This document shows, piece by piece, positions 27,431 to 35,773 of a DNA stretch of 64,000 nt (positions within the stretch are counted from its first letter, which is position 1; each line of letters starts with the position of its first letter). Position numbers and translations under genes: made by a program. The DNA comes from Falsirhodobacter xinxiangensis (GTDB lineage: Bacteria; Pseudomonadota; Alphaproteobacteria; Rhodobacterales; Rhodobacteraceae): NCBI RefSeq assembly GCF_004959935.1, contig NZ_SMYN01000003.1, forward strand, positions 294,982 through 358,981, given 5' to 3'. The notes below the pieces were generated by a model. That model was given only the letters and a program-made list of their open reading frames with translations. It was not told the origin of the DNA and did no database searches.

Positions 27431-29026
27431 ATGACGGATTGGTGGCGCGGATCGGTAACCTATCAGGTCTATCCGCGATCGTTTCAGGATTCGGATGGCG
27501 ACGGCATCGGCGATCTGCCGGGAATCACGCGCAGGCTGGGGCATATCGCGGCGCTTGGGGCCGATGCGGTGTGGCTGTCGCCGATCTTTCCCTCGCCCAT
27601 GGCCGACATGGGATACGACGTGTCCGACTACACCAACATCGAGCCGCTGTTCGGCACGCTGGCCGATTTCGACACCCTGCTGACGGTCGCGCATGAGCTG
27701 GGGCTGAAGGTCATCATCGATCAGGTCATCAGCCATTGTTCGTCCGAACATCCGCTGTTCGCCGAAAGCCGCCGCGACCGCACGAACCCCAAGGCGGACT
27801 GGTTCATCTGGGCCGATGCGCAGCCCGACGGATCGCCGCCGAACAACTGGCTGTCGGTCTTCGGCGGGTCGGCCTGGGAATGGGACACGCGGCGGCGGCA
27901 GTATTACCTGCACAACTTCCTCGCCTCGCAGCCCGACTTCAACTTCCACAATCCCGAGGTGCAGGACTATCTGCTTGGCACCATGCGGTTCTGGCTGGAA
28001 CGCGGGGTGGACGGGTTCCGGCTGGACACGGTGAACTACTATTTCCACGATGCGAAGCTGCGGTCCAATCCGCCGCTGGCGCTGAATGCGGTGCCGGTGA
28101 ACCCCTATGACATGCAGGATCATCTGTATTCCAAGACCCAGCCCGAGAACCTGGCGTTTCTGGAGCGGCTGCGGGCGCTGACGGACGAATTCCCGAACCG
28201 GATGATGGTGGGCGAGGTGGGCGACGCCCAGCGCGCGGTCGAGGTGATGGGCGAATACACCTCGGGCCAGCACCGCCTGCACATGGCCTATAGTTTCGAG
28301 ATGCTGGGCGATCATTACAACGCTGCCTTCTTCCGCCGCGCGATCGAAGGGTTCTTCAAGGGCGCGCCGGATGGCTGGCCGTGCTGGGCATTCTCGAACC
28401 ACGACGTGACGCGCCATGCCTCGCGATGGGCGGGGCATGGGGCGATGGCGGATGTCGCGCGGCAGGCGGCGGCGGTGCTTTTGTCGCTGGAAGGGTCCGT
28501 CTGCCTCTATCAGGGCGAAGAACTGGGCCAGACGGATACCGAGCTGGACTATTCCGATCTGACCGACCCCAAGGGTCTGCGCTTCTGGCCTGAGGAGAAG
28601 GGCCGCGACGGGTGCCGCACGCCGATGGTCTGGGATGGAACGACCCATGGTGGGTTCACCGCCGGCACGCCGTGGCTGCCGGTGAAGCCACCGCAGATCG
28701 GGCGCAACGTCGCGGCGCAGGAGGGCGTTGCGGGGTCGGTGCTGGAAACCTATCGCGCGGTGCTGGCATTCCGGCGCGCCAATCCGGTGCTGCGGCTGGG
28801 TGCCAGCCGGTTCCACGACCTGCCGGAGCCTGTGCTGGCCTTCACCCGCCATCTGGGGGCCGAGGAGATGCTGTGCATCTTCAACCTTGGGACCGCGCCG
28901 GTGACGGTGGCGGTGGAGGGGCATCCGACTGCCCCATCCTTCCATGCAACGCAGGAAGGCGGGGCGCTGACCCTTGGCCCGAACGGCTTCGCATGGCTGC
29001 CCGGCGGGACGCTTCAGGCCCGGTGA
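27431..29026 (+). CDS. GH13 alpha-glucosidase
   Basis: A 531-residue cytoplasmic glycoside hydrolase that should hydrolyse alpha-glucosides such as maltose or sucrose-type disaccharides. Family 13 regions are all present: WLSPIFPSPMADMGYDVSDY, the nucleophile Asp in GFRLDTVN (about residue 199), the acid/base Glu in MVGEVGD (about 261) and SNHDVTR (Asp about 325). It resembles AglA of Rhizobiales, normally within an aglEFGAK ABC operon, which is absent here. AAGGAGC precedes the ATG. The last 13 bases overlap rlmH on the opposite strand. Confidence 0.92.
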   Translation: MTDWWRGSVTYQVYPRSFQDSDGDGIGDLPGITRRLGHIAALGADAVWLSPIFPSPMADMGYDVSDYTNIEPLFGTLADFDTLLTVAHELGLKVIIDQVISHCSSEHPLFAESRRDRTNPKADWFIWADAQPDGSPPNNWLSVFGGSAWEWDTRRRQYYLHNFLASQPDFNFHNPEVQDYLLGTMRFWLERGVDGFRLDTVNYYFHDAKLRSNPPLALNAVPVNPYDMQDHLYSKTQPENLAFLERLRALTDEFPNRMMVGEVGDAQRAVEVMGEYTSGQHRLHMAYSFEMLGDHYNAAFFRRAIEGFFKGAPDGWPCWAFSNHDVTRHASRWAGHGAMADVARQAAAVLLSLEGSVCLYQGEELGQTDTELDYSDLTDPKGLRFWPEEKGRDGCRTPMVWDGTTHGGFTAGTPWLPVKPPQIGRNVAAQEGVAGSVLETYRAVLAFRRANPVLRLGASRFHDLPEPVLAFTRHLGAEEMLCIFNLGTAPVTVAVEGHPTAPSFHATQEGGALTLGPNGFAWLPGGTLQAR

Positions 29027-29484
29027 TAGGGCGATCCGGCAAGAATGCTAGCCGCGCGGTAAAGCTGTTCGGCCAGCATCACGCGGACCAGCATATGCGG
29101 CCAGACCATGCGCCCGAAGGACAGGCTGAAATCGGCGCGGGCGCGCAGCGAGGGCGCGATCCCGTCCGCCCCGCCGATGACGAAGGCCACATCCTGCCGC
29201 CCGCCATCGCGCCAGGTGCCAAGCTGGGTCGCGAATTCGGGGCTGCTGAGGACCTTGCCGCGTTCGTCCAGACAGGCGATCAGCGCGCCGGAGGGAATCG
29301 CCCGCGACAGCAGATCCGCCTCGGCCTCCATGCCAAGGTTCTTCTTGTCCTCGACCTCGTGCAACGCGAAAGGGCCAAGCGACAGCGCCCGGCCCGTGCG
29401 GTCGAACCGCTGCACGTAATCGTCGATGATCTCGCGCTCGGGGCCGCTGCGAAGCCGCCCCACCGCGCAAAGATGGACGCGCAT
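29014..29484 (-). CDS. rlmH: 23S rRNA pseudouridine(1915) N3-methyltransferase RlmH
   Basis: SPOUT-class methyltransferase that methylates pseudouridine 1915 in 23S rRNA of the 70S ribosome. The 156-residue protein has the family motifs: ALIACLDERGKVLSSPEFA, FVIGGADGIAP (SAM-binding knot) and the C-terminal MVWPHMLVRVMLAEQLYRA with SPYHRA at the end. The ATG at 29484 shares a base with the rsfS stop (TGATG), the common rsfS-rlmH order, so they are coupled. Confidence 0.96.
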   Translation of the reverse strand: MRVHLCAVGRLRSGPEREIIDDYVQRFDRTGRALSLGPFALHEVEDKKNLGMEAEADLLSRAIPSGALIACLDERGKVLSSPEFATQLGTWRDGGRQDVAFVIGGADGIAPSLRARADFSLSFGRMVWPHMLVRVMLAEQLYRAASILAGSPYHRA

Positions 29485-29861
29485 CAGTCCTGGATGGAGT
29501 GTTGCTGGTCCGTGCCGTTCGGCAGCCACATCTTTTCAAGCTGGTAGAATTCGCGCACTTCGGGGCGGAAGACGTGGACGATGACATCGCCCGTGTCGAT
29601 CAGCACCCAGTCGCCGGTTTCCTTGCCTTCGACCTTGGAAATGCGACCGAATTCCTGCTTCACGCGGTCCATCAGCTTTTCGGCGATGGACGCGACCTGA
29701 CGCGACGAACGGCCCGAGCAGATGACCATGTAATCGGCCATGTCGGAGCGACCGCGCAGGTCGATCTGCACGATATCCTCGGCCTTGTCATCGTCGAGCG
29801 AGGCGAGAACGCGGTCGAGCATCTGCTCGGACGCATCCACGAGAGGTTCCGCAGCACTCAT
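29484..29861 (-). CDS. rsfS: Ribosomal silencing factor RsfS
   Basis: Binds ribosomal protein L14 on the large subunit and blocks subunit joining in nutrient-poor conditions. The 125-residue protein has the family core: DDDKAEDIVQIDLRGRS, ADYMVICSGRSSRQV, GDWVLIDTGDVIVHVFRPEVREFYQLEKMW. It is the usual partner of rlmH, here with one-base stop/start overlap. nadD and proA, which often precede it, are not seen; a 132-base spacer separates it from an exported protein gene. Confidence 0.96.
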   Translation of the reverse strand: MSAAEPLVDASEQMLDRVLASLDDDKAEDIVQIDLRGRSDMADYMVICSGRSSRQVASIAEKLMDRVKQEFGRISKVEGKETGDWVLIDTGDVIVHVFRPEVREFYQLEKMWLPNGTDQQHSIQD

Positions 29862-29993
29862 GTCAGGGCGCGGCCCGACCGGAAGCCCGGTCGAAGGATC
29901 GGAATGAGACAGGACATCGTCCTCCTGGGTTGCGCGCCTCTGACCCGGGCGCGGGGGTATCGGGCCTGAGTTTATCAGGAAGGGCGCCGAACC

Positions 29994-30479
29994 TCAATCC
30001 GCGCGTTCGGGGGTGGGACAGGGGGCGATCTGGCGCAGGATGCGGGCCAGGCGAGGCCCGCTCATCTCCTGCTGTGGGGTGGAGCCGAAGCCGGGGAGAT
30101 AGAGGCTGTATCGGATGCTTTCCCGCGGGGCACGCGCCGAGGTGCGGCATAGCGGAAAGTTCGGAGTGAAATCCTCGACCGCGCCGTGGCGGTCCCAGAA
30201 TGCGGTGGCACGCTCGCGTTCGTTTGCGGCAACCCGGAGGCGATAGGCCGTGCCACCTTCAACCCGGCGCGCGCCGATCTGCGACAATTCGAAGGTTTCC
30301 GTCGCCCCGGTCTTCTCCAGCTCGAATGTCAGGCCTCCGCGCGGTTGGGAAAGGCCGATTCCATCGGTCAGCGTGATGTCGATGCCGAACTCGCCCGCCT
30401 TCGATCCGATGTCGTGCCGCGTTCCCTGCGCCATCGCCGAAACGGGCAGCATCGTCGCCAAAAACAACCACTTGAACAA
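29994..30479 (-). CDS. Exported protein of unknown function, TTG start
   Basis: A 161-residue protein with a signal peptide (MFKWLFLATMLPVSAMAQ) and a mature part rich in beta strands (DITLTDGIGLSQPRGGL, YRLRVAANERERATAF, PRESIRYSLYLPGFG). Two Cys near the end (PLCRTS, APCPTPE) may pair in the periplasm. No domain is recognised. The start is TTG at 30479: an upstream in-frame stop leaves no ATG or GTG, and GGAG seven bases before the TTG supports it. Divergent from leuC. Confidence 0.65.
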   Translation of the reverse strand: MFKWLFLATMLPVSAMAQGTRHDIGSKAGEFGIDITLTDGIGLSQPRGGLTFELEKTGATETFELSQIGARRVEGGTAYRLRVAANERERATAFWDRHGAVEDFTPNFPLCRTSARAPRESIRYSLYLPGFGSTPQQEMSGPRLARILRQIAPCPTPERAD

Positions 30480-30543
30480 ATCGCTTCTCCACTAAAAAGC
30501 CGGATATTGCCAGCCAAGCGAAAGAGAGTTAAAAAACGACCCC

Positions 30544-30636
30544 ATGCAAGGGTTCATTTATTTCAACATCACCGATCATGCGCGTCTTCCGGCGCGTTTC
30601 TTCGGTTCGACCCGCAACGTCCTATCGCGGCTTTGA
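30544..30636 (+). CDS. Possible leader peptide before leuC
   Basis: A 30-codon frame (MQGFIYFN... ending VLSRL) stops two bases before a strong hairpin (30638-30671) in the leuC 5' region. All three Leu codons are CTT or CTA, which look rare in the flanking genes where CTG dominates. The Shine-Dalgarno is poor, and only three of 30 residues are Leu, so this is a weak candidate for a leucine-sensing attenuator leader. Confidence 0.2.
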   Translation: MQGFIYFNITDHARLPARFFGSTRNVLSRL

Positions 30637-30637
30637 T

Positions 30638-30671
30638 GCGGCGGGGTGCGCATGCGCGCCCCTGACGCCGC
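30638..30671 (+). promoter_or_regulatory. Strong hairpin in the leuC 5' untranslated region
   Basis: Inner stem GGGGTGCG/CGCGCCCC (one G-T pair) around CATG, with an outer GCGGC/GCCGC stem separated by a four-base bulge. It lies 46 bases before the leuC start, directly after the stop of a short frame. No T-tract follows. It could be an attenuator or mRNA-stability element. Confidence 0.4.
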
Positions 30672-30716
30672 TTGCCGAACCCCCATCACAGCCATCCTGA
30701 TACCCAAGGAAGAGCC

Positions 30717-32144
30717 ATGACCGCTCAGGACAAAGCCCGCACTCTGTATGACAAGATCTGGGATGACCACGTCATCCAGCAGGACGACGACGGCACCTGT
30801 CTGCTGTATATCGACCGCCATCTGGTGCATGAAGTCACCAGCCCGCAAGCTTTCGAAGGGCTGCGCATGACGGGCCGCAAGGTCCGCGCGCCGGAAAAGA
30901 CCATCGCCGTGCCGGACCATAACGTGCCGACCAGCGAAGGCCGCGAAAAGCATATCGACAACGAGGAAGGCCGCATTCAAGTCGCGGCGCTGGATACCAA
31001 TGCGCGGGCAACGGGGGTGCATTACTACCCCATCGACGACATCCGTCAGGGCATCGTGCATATCGTCGGCCCGGAACAGGGCTGGACGCTGCCGGGCATG
31101 ACGGTGGTCTGCGGCGACAGCCACACCGCGACGCATGGTGCATTCGGTGCGCTGGCGCATGGCATCGGCACGTCCGAGGTGGAGCATGTTCTGGCCACCC
31201 AGACGCTGATCCAAAAGAAGTCGAAGAACATGAAGGTCGAGATCACCGGCAGCCTGCCGCCCGGTGTCACGGCCAAGGACATCACCCTGACGGTGATCGG
31301 GCTGACCGGCACGGCGGGCGGCACGGGCCATGTGATCGAATATTGCGGGCAGGCGATCCGCGAGTTGTCGATGGAAGGCCGCATGACCGTCTGCAACATG
31401 GCGATCGAGGGCGGCGCGCGCGCGGGCCTGATCGCACCGGACGAGACGACCTTCGACTATTGCAAGACCCGCCCGAACGCGCCCAAGGGCGAGCAGTGGG
31501 ATGCCGCAGTCGCCTATTGGAAGACCCTGTTCACCGACGAGGGCGCGCATTTCGACAAGGTCATCACCATCCGCGCCGAAGACATCGCGCCGGTCGTGAC
31601 CTGGGGCACCTCGCCCGAGGATGTGCTGCCGATCACCGGCGTCGTTCCCTCGCCCGAGGAGTTCAAGGGCGGCAAGATCGACGCCGCCCGCCGCTCGCTG
31701 GAATACATGGGGCTGCAGCCGGGGCAAAAGCTGGACGAGATCGAGATCAACACGGTATTCATCGGCTCCTGCACCAATGGCCGGATCGAGGACCTGCGCG
31801 CCGCCGCCGACATCCTGCGCGGTCGCAAGGTCAAGGACGGCATCCGCGCGATGGTCGTGCCGGGATCGGGCCTCGTGCGCAAGCAGGCCGAGGATGAGGG
31901 CATCGCGCAGGTCTTCATCGACGCGGGCTTCGAATGGCGTCTGGCCGGATGCTCGATGTGCCTTGGCATGAACGACGACCAGCTGAGCCCCGGGGACCGC
32001 TGCGCCGCGACGTCGAACCGCAACTTCGAGGGGCGGCAGGGGCGCGGCGGGCGCACGCATCTGCTCTCGCCCGCGATGGCGGCGGCGGCGGCGGTGACGG
32101 GGCGGCTGACCGATGTGCGCACGCTCATGGCGGAGCCGGTCTGA
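30717..32144 (+). CDS. leuC: 3-isopropylmalate dehydratase large subunit
   Basis: With LeuD it isomerises 2-isopropylmalate to 3-isopropylmalate in leucine synthesis; LeuC holds the 4Fe-4S cluster. The 475-residue protein has the aconitase-family motifs [34 protein letters not shown] (cluster Cys) and CSMCLGMN (two cluster Cys), then [11 protein letters not shown]. Start at 30717 follows AAGGAAGA. leuD is not adjacent: a VPLPA-CTERM gene on the other strand lies between, so leuD needs its own promoter. Confidence 0.97.
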   Translation: MTAQDKARTLYDKIWDDHVIQQDDDGTCLLYIDRHLVHEVTSPQAFEGLRMTGRKVRAPEKTIAVPDHNVPTSEGREKHIDNEEGRIQVAALDTNARATGVHYYPIDDIRQGIVHIVGPEQGWTLPGMTVVCGDSHTATHGAFGALAHGIGTSEVEHVLATQTLIQKKSKNMKVEITGSLPPGVTAKDITLTVIGLTGTAGGTGHVIEYCGQAIRELSMEGRMTVCNMAIEGGARAGLIAPDETTFDYCKTRPNAPKGEQWDAAVAYWKTLFTDEGAHFDKVITIRAEDIAPVVTWGTSPEDVLPITGVVPSPEEFKGGKIDAARRSLEYMGLQPGQKLDEIEINTVFIGSCTNGRIEDLRAAADILRGRKVKDGIRAMVVPGSGLVRKQAEDEGIAQVFIDAGFEWRLAGCSMCLGMNDDQLSPGDRCAATSNRNFEGRQGRGGRTHLLSPAMAAAAAVTGRLTDVRTLMAEPV

Positions 32145-32151
32145 TGGAAAA

Positions 32152-32174
32152 GGCTGCCGGTATGCCCGGCAGCC
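32152..32174 (-). terminator. Terminator between leuC and the VPLPA-CTERM gene
   Basis: A perfect 9-bp stem GGCTGCCGG/CCGGCAGCC with a five-base loop; on the minus strand it is followed by TTTTCC, suiting termination of the VPLPA-CTERM gene. It begins eight bases after the leuC stop and may also stabilise that message's 3' end. Confidence 0.8.
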
Positions 32175-32182
32175 CCATCGGT

Positions 32183-32974
32183 TCAGCAGCGGCGACGCAG
32201 CAGGCCAAGCCCGCCAAGACCGGCCAGCAACAGCGGCAGCGCGGCGGGCAGCGGTACCGGGGCGGGGCCCGGATCGACCGGCGGGATCACGACCTGTCCG
32301 GCCTGACCGAAGGCGACGTTGTCGATGTTGAAGCCTGCGGGTTCCGATCCGACCAGATCGAGGAAGACGCCTGCGATCTCGGCAATGCCGGTGGCCGAGG
32401 CGAGGCCGAGGAATTCGATCCCCGTGCCCTCGTTCTTTACGGTGCCCAGCAGGGTGCCATCACGGCCGAACGCGGTGATCCCGGTCGAACCCACGCCGTC
32501 GAAGAAGCCGCCCTCGAAGCCGACGGCCAATTGGTCCACGCTGAACAGCAGCGCGATCGGCCCGTTGAACTGGGGCGAGCCGCTGAGCGTGGGCGAGGTC
32601 GGGAAAGCGCCGTCGGTGGTGATGAAGGTGTCGGGCGAATCCGCATCCAGCGTCAGCGTGCCGGTGGGCGACCCCTTGATGCAGGCCGTCGGGGCCGAGC
32701 CGGGGCAATCGACGCCCGGCTGGGTGCTGAGCGATTGGCCGACGAAGTAGCCGCCGGTGGTCACGACCGGCGCGCCCGCGCCGCCGCCGTAATCGGACGG
32801 GTTGTAGGTCGGGTTCGCCGTTCCGATCGAGAATTCCGAGAAGGTTATCAGTCCGGCAGAGGGCAGGAATTGTTCGGCGTTGACACGCACGACCGCGGCA
32901 GAGGCCGAAAGGCCGACACCGGCGGCCCCAGCAAATGCAAGCGCGCCGAGCGCACGGCTCAGATGACGTTTCAT
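32183..32974 (-). CDS. VPLPA-CTERM sorting-domain exported protein
   Basis: A 263-residue exported protein: signal peptide to about residue 27 (GLSASAA-V), a Gly/Thr/Ser-rich beta region that resembles extracellular matrix or lectin-like domains, and a textbook C-terminal sorting signal at 240-263: VPLPAALPLLLAG, hydrophobic helix, then LLRRRC. In Rhodobacterales this tail is recognised by a VPLPA-specific exosortase (XrtD), which is not in the window. The protein is probably surface or matrix material. It sits on the minus strand between leuC and leuD and ends in a terminator. Confidence 0.88.
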   Translation of the reverse strand: MKRHLSRALGALAFAGAAGVGLSASAAVVRVNAEQFLPSAGLITFSEFSIGTANPTYNPSDYGGGAGAPVVTTGGYFVGQSLSTQPGVDCPGSAPTACIKGSPTGTLTLDADSPDTFITTDGAFPTSPTLSGSPQFNGPIALLFSVDQLAVGFEGGFFDGVGSTGITAFGRDGTLLGTVKNEGTGIEFLGLASATGIAEIAGVFLDLVGSEPAGFNIDNVAFGQAGQVVIPPVDPGPAPVPLPAALPLLLAGLGGLGLLRRRC

Positions 32975-33017
32975 TTGGGTTGTTCCCTCGGTAAAGGTTG
33001 CAATCATTCCGAAAACA

Positions 33018-33055
33018 GCCGCCCGGGATCGGGGCGGCGCGACAAAGCGTCGCGC
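33018..33055. repeat. Two adjoining inverted repeats upstream of the VPLPA-CTERM gene
   Basis: GCCGCCC/GGGGCGGC-type stem (33018-33038) and GCGCGAC-AAAGC-GTCGCGC (33037-33055) share their junction bases. They lie 44-81 bases before the VPLPA-CTERM start in the spacer shared with leuD. They might be mutually exclusive RNA stems or operator sequence; no T-tract is seen. Confidence 0.35.
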
Positions 33056-33144
33056 ATGAAAGCTACCACCGGCCCCCGAGTCGGTAAACATTTCGTTAAC
33101 TCAACCGCCGCGCATCGCGCGGAGAAGCGCTAGGAACATCCGCG

Positions 33145-33750
33145 ATGGACAAATTCACCAAGCTGACCGGAATTGCCGCTCCCATGCCGCTGGTCAACAT
33201 CGACACAGACATGATCATCCCCAAGCAGTTCCTGAAGACGATCCAGCGTTCGGGTCTGGGCAAGAACCTGTTCGACGAATTGCGCTATGACGCGGCGGGC
33301 AACGAGAACCCGGATTTCGTGCTGAATCAGCCCGCCTATCGCGCGTCCGAGATCATCGTGGCGGGCGACAATTTCGGCTGTGGATCGTCGCGCGAACATG
33401 CGCCTTGGGCTCTTCTGGACTTCGGCATCCGCTGCGTGATCTCCACCAGCTTTGCCGACATCTTCTATAACAACTGCTTCAAGAACGGCATCCTGCCCAT
33501 CGTGATGCCGCAGGAGGTGGTCGATGTGCTGATGGACGACGCCCGCCGCGGATCGAACGCTCGCATCACGGTGGATCTGGAGGAGATGAAGGTCGTCACC
33601 TCGGACGGGCAGGAATTTCCGTTCACGCTGGACCCGTTCCGCCGTCACTGCCTGCTGAACGGTCTGGATGATATCGGCCTGACGATGGAGAAATCCTCGG
33701 CCATCGACGGGTTCGAGGCGAAGATGGAAACCGCGCGGCCCTGGATTTAA
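33145..33750 (+). CDS. leuD: 3-isopropylmalate dehydratase small subunit
   Basis: Swivelling-domain subunit that completes isopropylmalate isomerase with LeuC. The 201-residue protein shows [33 protein letters not shown] and [27 protein letters not shown] lies upstream of the ATG. It follows a divergent VPLPA-CTERM gene instead of directly following leuC, so it is transcribed from its own 170-base spacer and ends at a good terminator (33774-33803). Confidence 0.97.
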   Translation: MDKFTKLTGIAAPMPLVNIDTDMIIPKQFLKTIQRSGLGKNLFDELRYDAAGNENPDFVLNQPAYRASEIIVAGDNFGCGSSREHAPWALLDFGIRCVISTSFADIFYNNCFKNGILPIVMPQEVVDVLMDDARRGSNARITVDLEEMKVVTSDGQEFPFTLDPFRRHCLLNGLDDIGLTMEKSSAIDGFEAKMETARPWI

Positions 33751-33773
33751 TGCTTCGTTAACCGTATTGCCCC

Positions 33774-33803
33774 ATCCCCGTCGCACCTGCGGCGGGGATT
33801 TTT
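33774..33803 (+). terminator. leuD terminator that also contains the next gene's Shine-Dalgarno
   Basis: An 11-bp stem (33774-33784 with 33789-33799, one G-T pair) around ACCT, followed by T's to 33803: a standard intrinsic terminator after leuD. The 3' arm GGCGGGGA lies seven bases before the ATG at 33805, so the only ribosome site visible for that gene is inside the stem. Confidence 0.85.
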
Positions 33804-33804
33804 C

Positions 33805-34701
33805 ATGCGCTTCATCCTGATCCTTTTGCTGTTGTCCCAGCCCGCATTCGCGGAAATTCGGGTAGCGACGTGGAATGCGGGCCTGTCGCGCAAGGGGCCG
33901 GGGCTGCTTCTGCGCGACATCCAGAAGGGCGAGCCGGAGGTGGAGGCCGCCCGTGCCACCATCGCCGCGCTGGATGCGGATGTGCTGCTGCTGACGAATG
34001 TGGATTACGATCTGGACCTTGTGGCGCTGCGGGCGCTGGACCTCGGCTATCCCCACCTGTTCGCGCGGAGGCCCAATACGGGGATGCAGACGGGGCGCGA
34101 CATGGATGGCGACGGGCGCATCGGCGGGCCACGCGATGGCCAAGGCTATGGCTGGTTTTCGGGGCAGGGCGGGATGGCGGTGCTGTCGCGCTTTCCCCTT
34201 GGCGAGGGGCGGGACTTTTCGGCCTTCCTGTGGCGCGATCTGCCGGGGGCGCTTCTGCCGGGGGACGACATCCAGCGCCTGTCCACCACCGGCCATTGGG
34301 AGGTGCCAATCGAAACGCCAGACGGCATCCTGACCCTGCTGGCCTTCCACGCGACCCCGCCGGTGTTCGAGCCGCGCAACGCCCCCCGCAACCATGACGA
34401 AACCGCGTTCTGGACCGCGCTGATCGACGATCGCTTGCCCTTTGCTCCGCCTGCGCCGCCCTTCGTGATCCTTGGCGATGCCAATGCCGACCCGGATCGG
34501 GGCGATGGCATCCCGGAGGCGATCCGCGCGCTGCTGGCGCATCCGAAGGTGCAGGATCTGCATTCCGGGCCGACCGCGACATTCGAGGTGGGGGCGCTGC
34601 GGGTCGATTACGTCCTGCCGTCCAGCGATCTGGATGTAGCGGCAGCAGGGATGGGCGAGGGCGGCGGCACCCACCGCCCGGTCTGGATCGACCTGCGCTA
34701 G
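33805..34701 (+). CDS. Exported endonuclease/exonuclease/phosphatase-fold protein
   Basis: A 298-residue protein with signal peptide (RFILILLLLSQPAFA-E) and the EEP fold, shared by DNase I, sphingomyelinases and inositol phosphatases. Visible motifs: VATWNAGLS (metal/phosphate Asn), FHATPP, VILGDANADPD (catalytic Asp-Asn) and a final THRPVW (catalytic His). The usual metal-binding Glu after the first helix (consensus QE) is replaced by LLTNVDYD, so activity may be altered. The start codon is two bases from the leuD terminator T-run. It ends sharing CTAG with the FAD oxidase gene. Confidence 0.85.
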   Translation: MRFILILLLLSQPAFAEIRVATWNAGLSRKGPGLLLRDIQKGEPEVEAARATIAALDADVLLLTNVDYDLDLVALRALDLGYPHLFARRPNTGMQTGRDMDGDGRIGGPRDGQGYGWFSGQGGMAVLSRFPLGEGRDFSAFLWRDLPGALLPGDDIQRLSTTGHWEVPIETPDGILTLLAFHATPPVFEPRNAPRNHDETAFWTALIDDRLPFAPPAPPFVILGDANADPDRGDGIPEAIRALLAHPKVQDLHSGPTATFEVGALRVDYVLPSSDLDVAAAGMGEGGGTHRPVWIDLR

Positions 34702-35699
34702 TTATCCTCGACCCGGAAGCCGTCCGGGATCGCGTCGCGCCCCTCCAGCACCAGATCGGCCATGACCTTCGCGACCATCGGGGCCATGCCGAAGCCGATC
34801 TTGAAGCCGCCATTGGCGACGAACCCGTCCTTCCACGCCCCCAGAACCGGAGCGCGGGATTTCGCGCGGGGGCGCAGGCCCGCCCAACGCTCGACCACTT
34901 CGGCATGGGCCAGAACCGGCAGCGCCGCCACCGCGCGGGCGTGCAGCGCGTCGCATTGCGCGTCGGTGGTCAGATCGTCGGTGTCCCGTTCGGTCGTCGA
35001 TCCTATGGCGACGGTGCCATCCGCATGGGGCACGACATGCAGCCCATCGACGAAGATCTGCGGCAGATCGCGCGCCTCGTGCCGCAGGCTCAGCGCCTGT
35101 CCCTTGATGCCGGTGCCGATACCCATCTCGCGCAGGCCCGCGACCCCGGTGGCGTGGATCGTGGGCGCAACGGCATCGGTATGCGCCACGATCGCGCCAC
35201 CCTTGGCCCGGATCGCCGCTGCCAACGCTGCCAGCGCCATGCGCGGATGGATGCGTGCGGTCAGCGTGTCTTCGATCAGCCAGCCGGTGGGCGCTGCCGG
35301 GAACCAGCCGCGCCGCGCGGGCACCAGCCGCCATTCCGCCAGCCCCCGCCAAAGATCGCGGGCCGAGCCCGCCCGCGCCCGCGCCAGATCCAGCGCCGCA
35401 TCATCCGCCACGGGTTGCAGCCGCCCCGTTCGGGCATAGCCGGGATCGGCCCCGCCCGCCGCCTGAGCGCCCGCCCAGAACTCCGCGGCGATCAGCAGGC
35501 TCTCCAGCTGAAACGCCTTCTTCGCGTTCCAGTTCTCCGGCACATGAGGGGCCATGGCGCCGACGATCCCGCCCGAGGCGCCCGCGCCGATGCCGTTCGG
35601 GTCCACGACCAGCACCCCCGCGCCGCGCCGCGCGGCCTCCCACGCGATGGACAGGCCGAAGATGCCTGCCCCGTTGATGATGATGTCTGGTCCGCTCAT
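34698..35699 (-). CDS. FAD-dependent oxidase, possible MnmC(o)-like tRNA modification enzyme
   Basis: A 333-residue flavoprotein of the glycine/D-amino acid oxidase (DAO) family: the dinucleotide-binding IINGAGIFGLS at residues 6-16, VVDPNGIGAGASGG, and the C-terminal GFGMAPMVAKVMADLVLEG. DAO enzymes oxidise a secondary amine with release of an aldehyde. It is divergent from mnmD; in E. coli the matching oxidase and methyltransferase are fused as MnmC, so this may be the stand-alone oxidase that converts cmnm5U34 to nm5U34. That role is inferred from position. Confidence 0.75.
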   Translation of the reverse strand: MSGPDIIINGAGIFGLSIAWEAARRGAGVLVVDPNGIGAGASGGIVGAMAPHVPENWNAKKAFQLESLLIAAEFWAGAQAAGGADPGYARTGRLQPVADDAALDLARARAGSARDLWRGLAEWRLVPARRGWFPAAPTGWLIEDTLTARIHPRMALAALAAAIRAKGGAIVAHTDAVAPTIHATGVAGLREMGIGTGIKGQALSLRHEARDLPQIFVDGLHVVPHADGTVAIGSTTERDTDDLTTDAQCDALHARAVAALPVLAHAEVVERWAGLRPRAKSRAPVLGAWKDGFVANGGFKIGFGMAPMVAKVMADLVLEGRDAIPDGFRVEDN

Positions 35700-35773
35700 C
35701 CCCCCGCCATATCGCGGCGTGGTTGCGCTTTCCAGCCTGCGGGCGCATGGAATGAGGGGAACGGAGGTGCGGC

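Noticed and set aside
29862..29993. Short inverted repeats (for example CGACCGG/CCGGTCG) upstream of rsfS
   Set aside because: Stems are short, not placed as terminators or over a start site, and expected by chance in GC-rich spacers.
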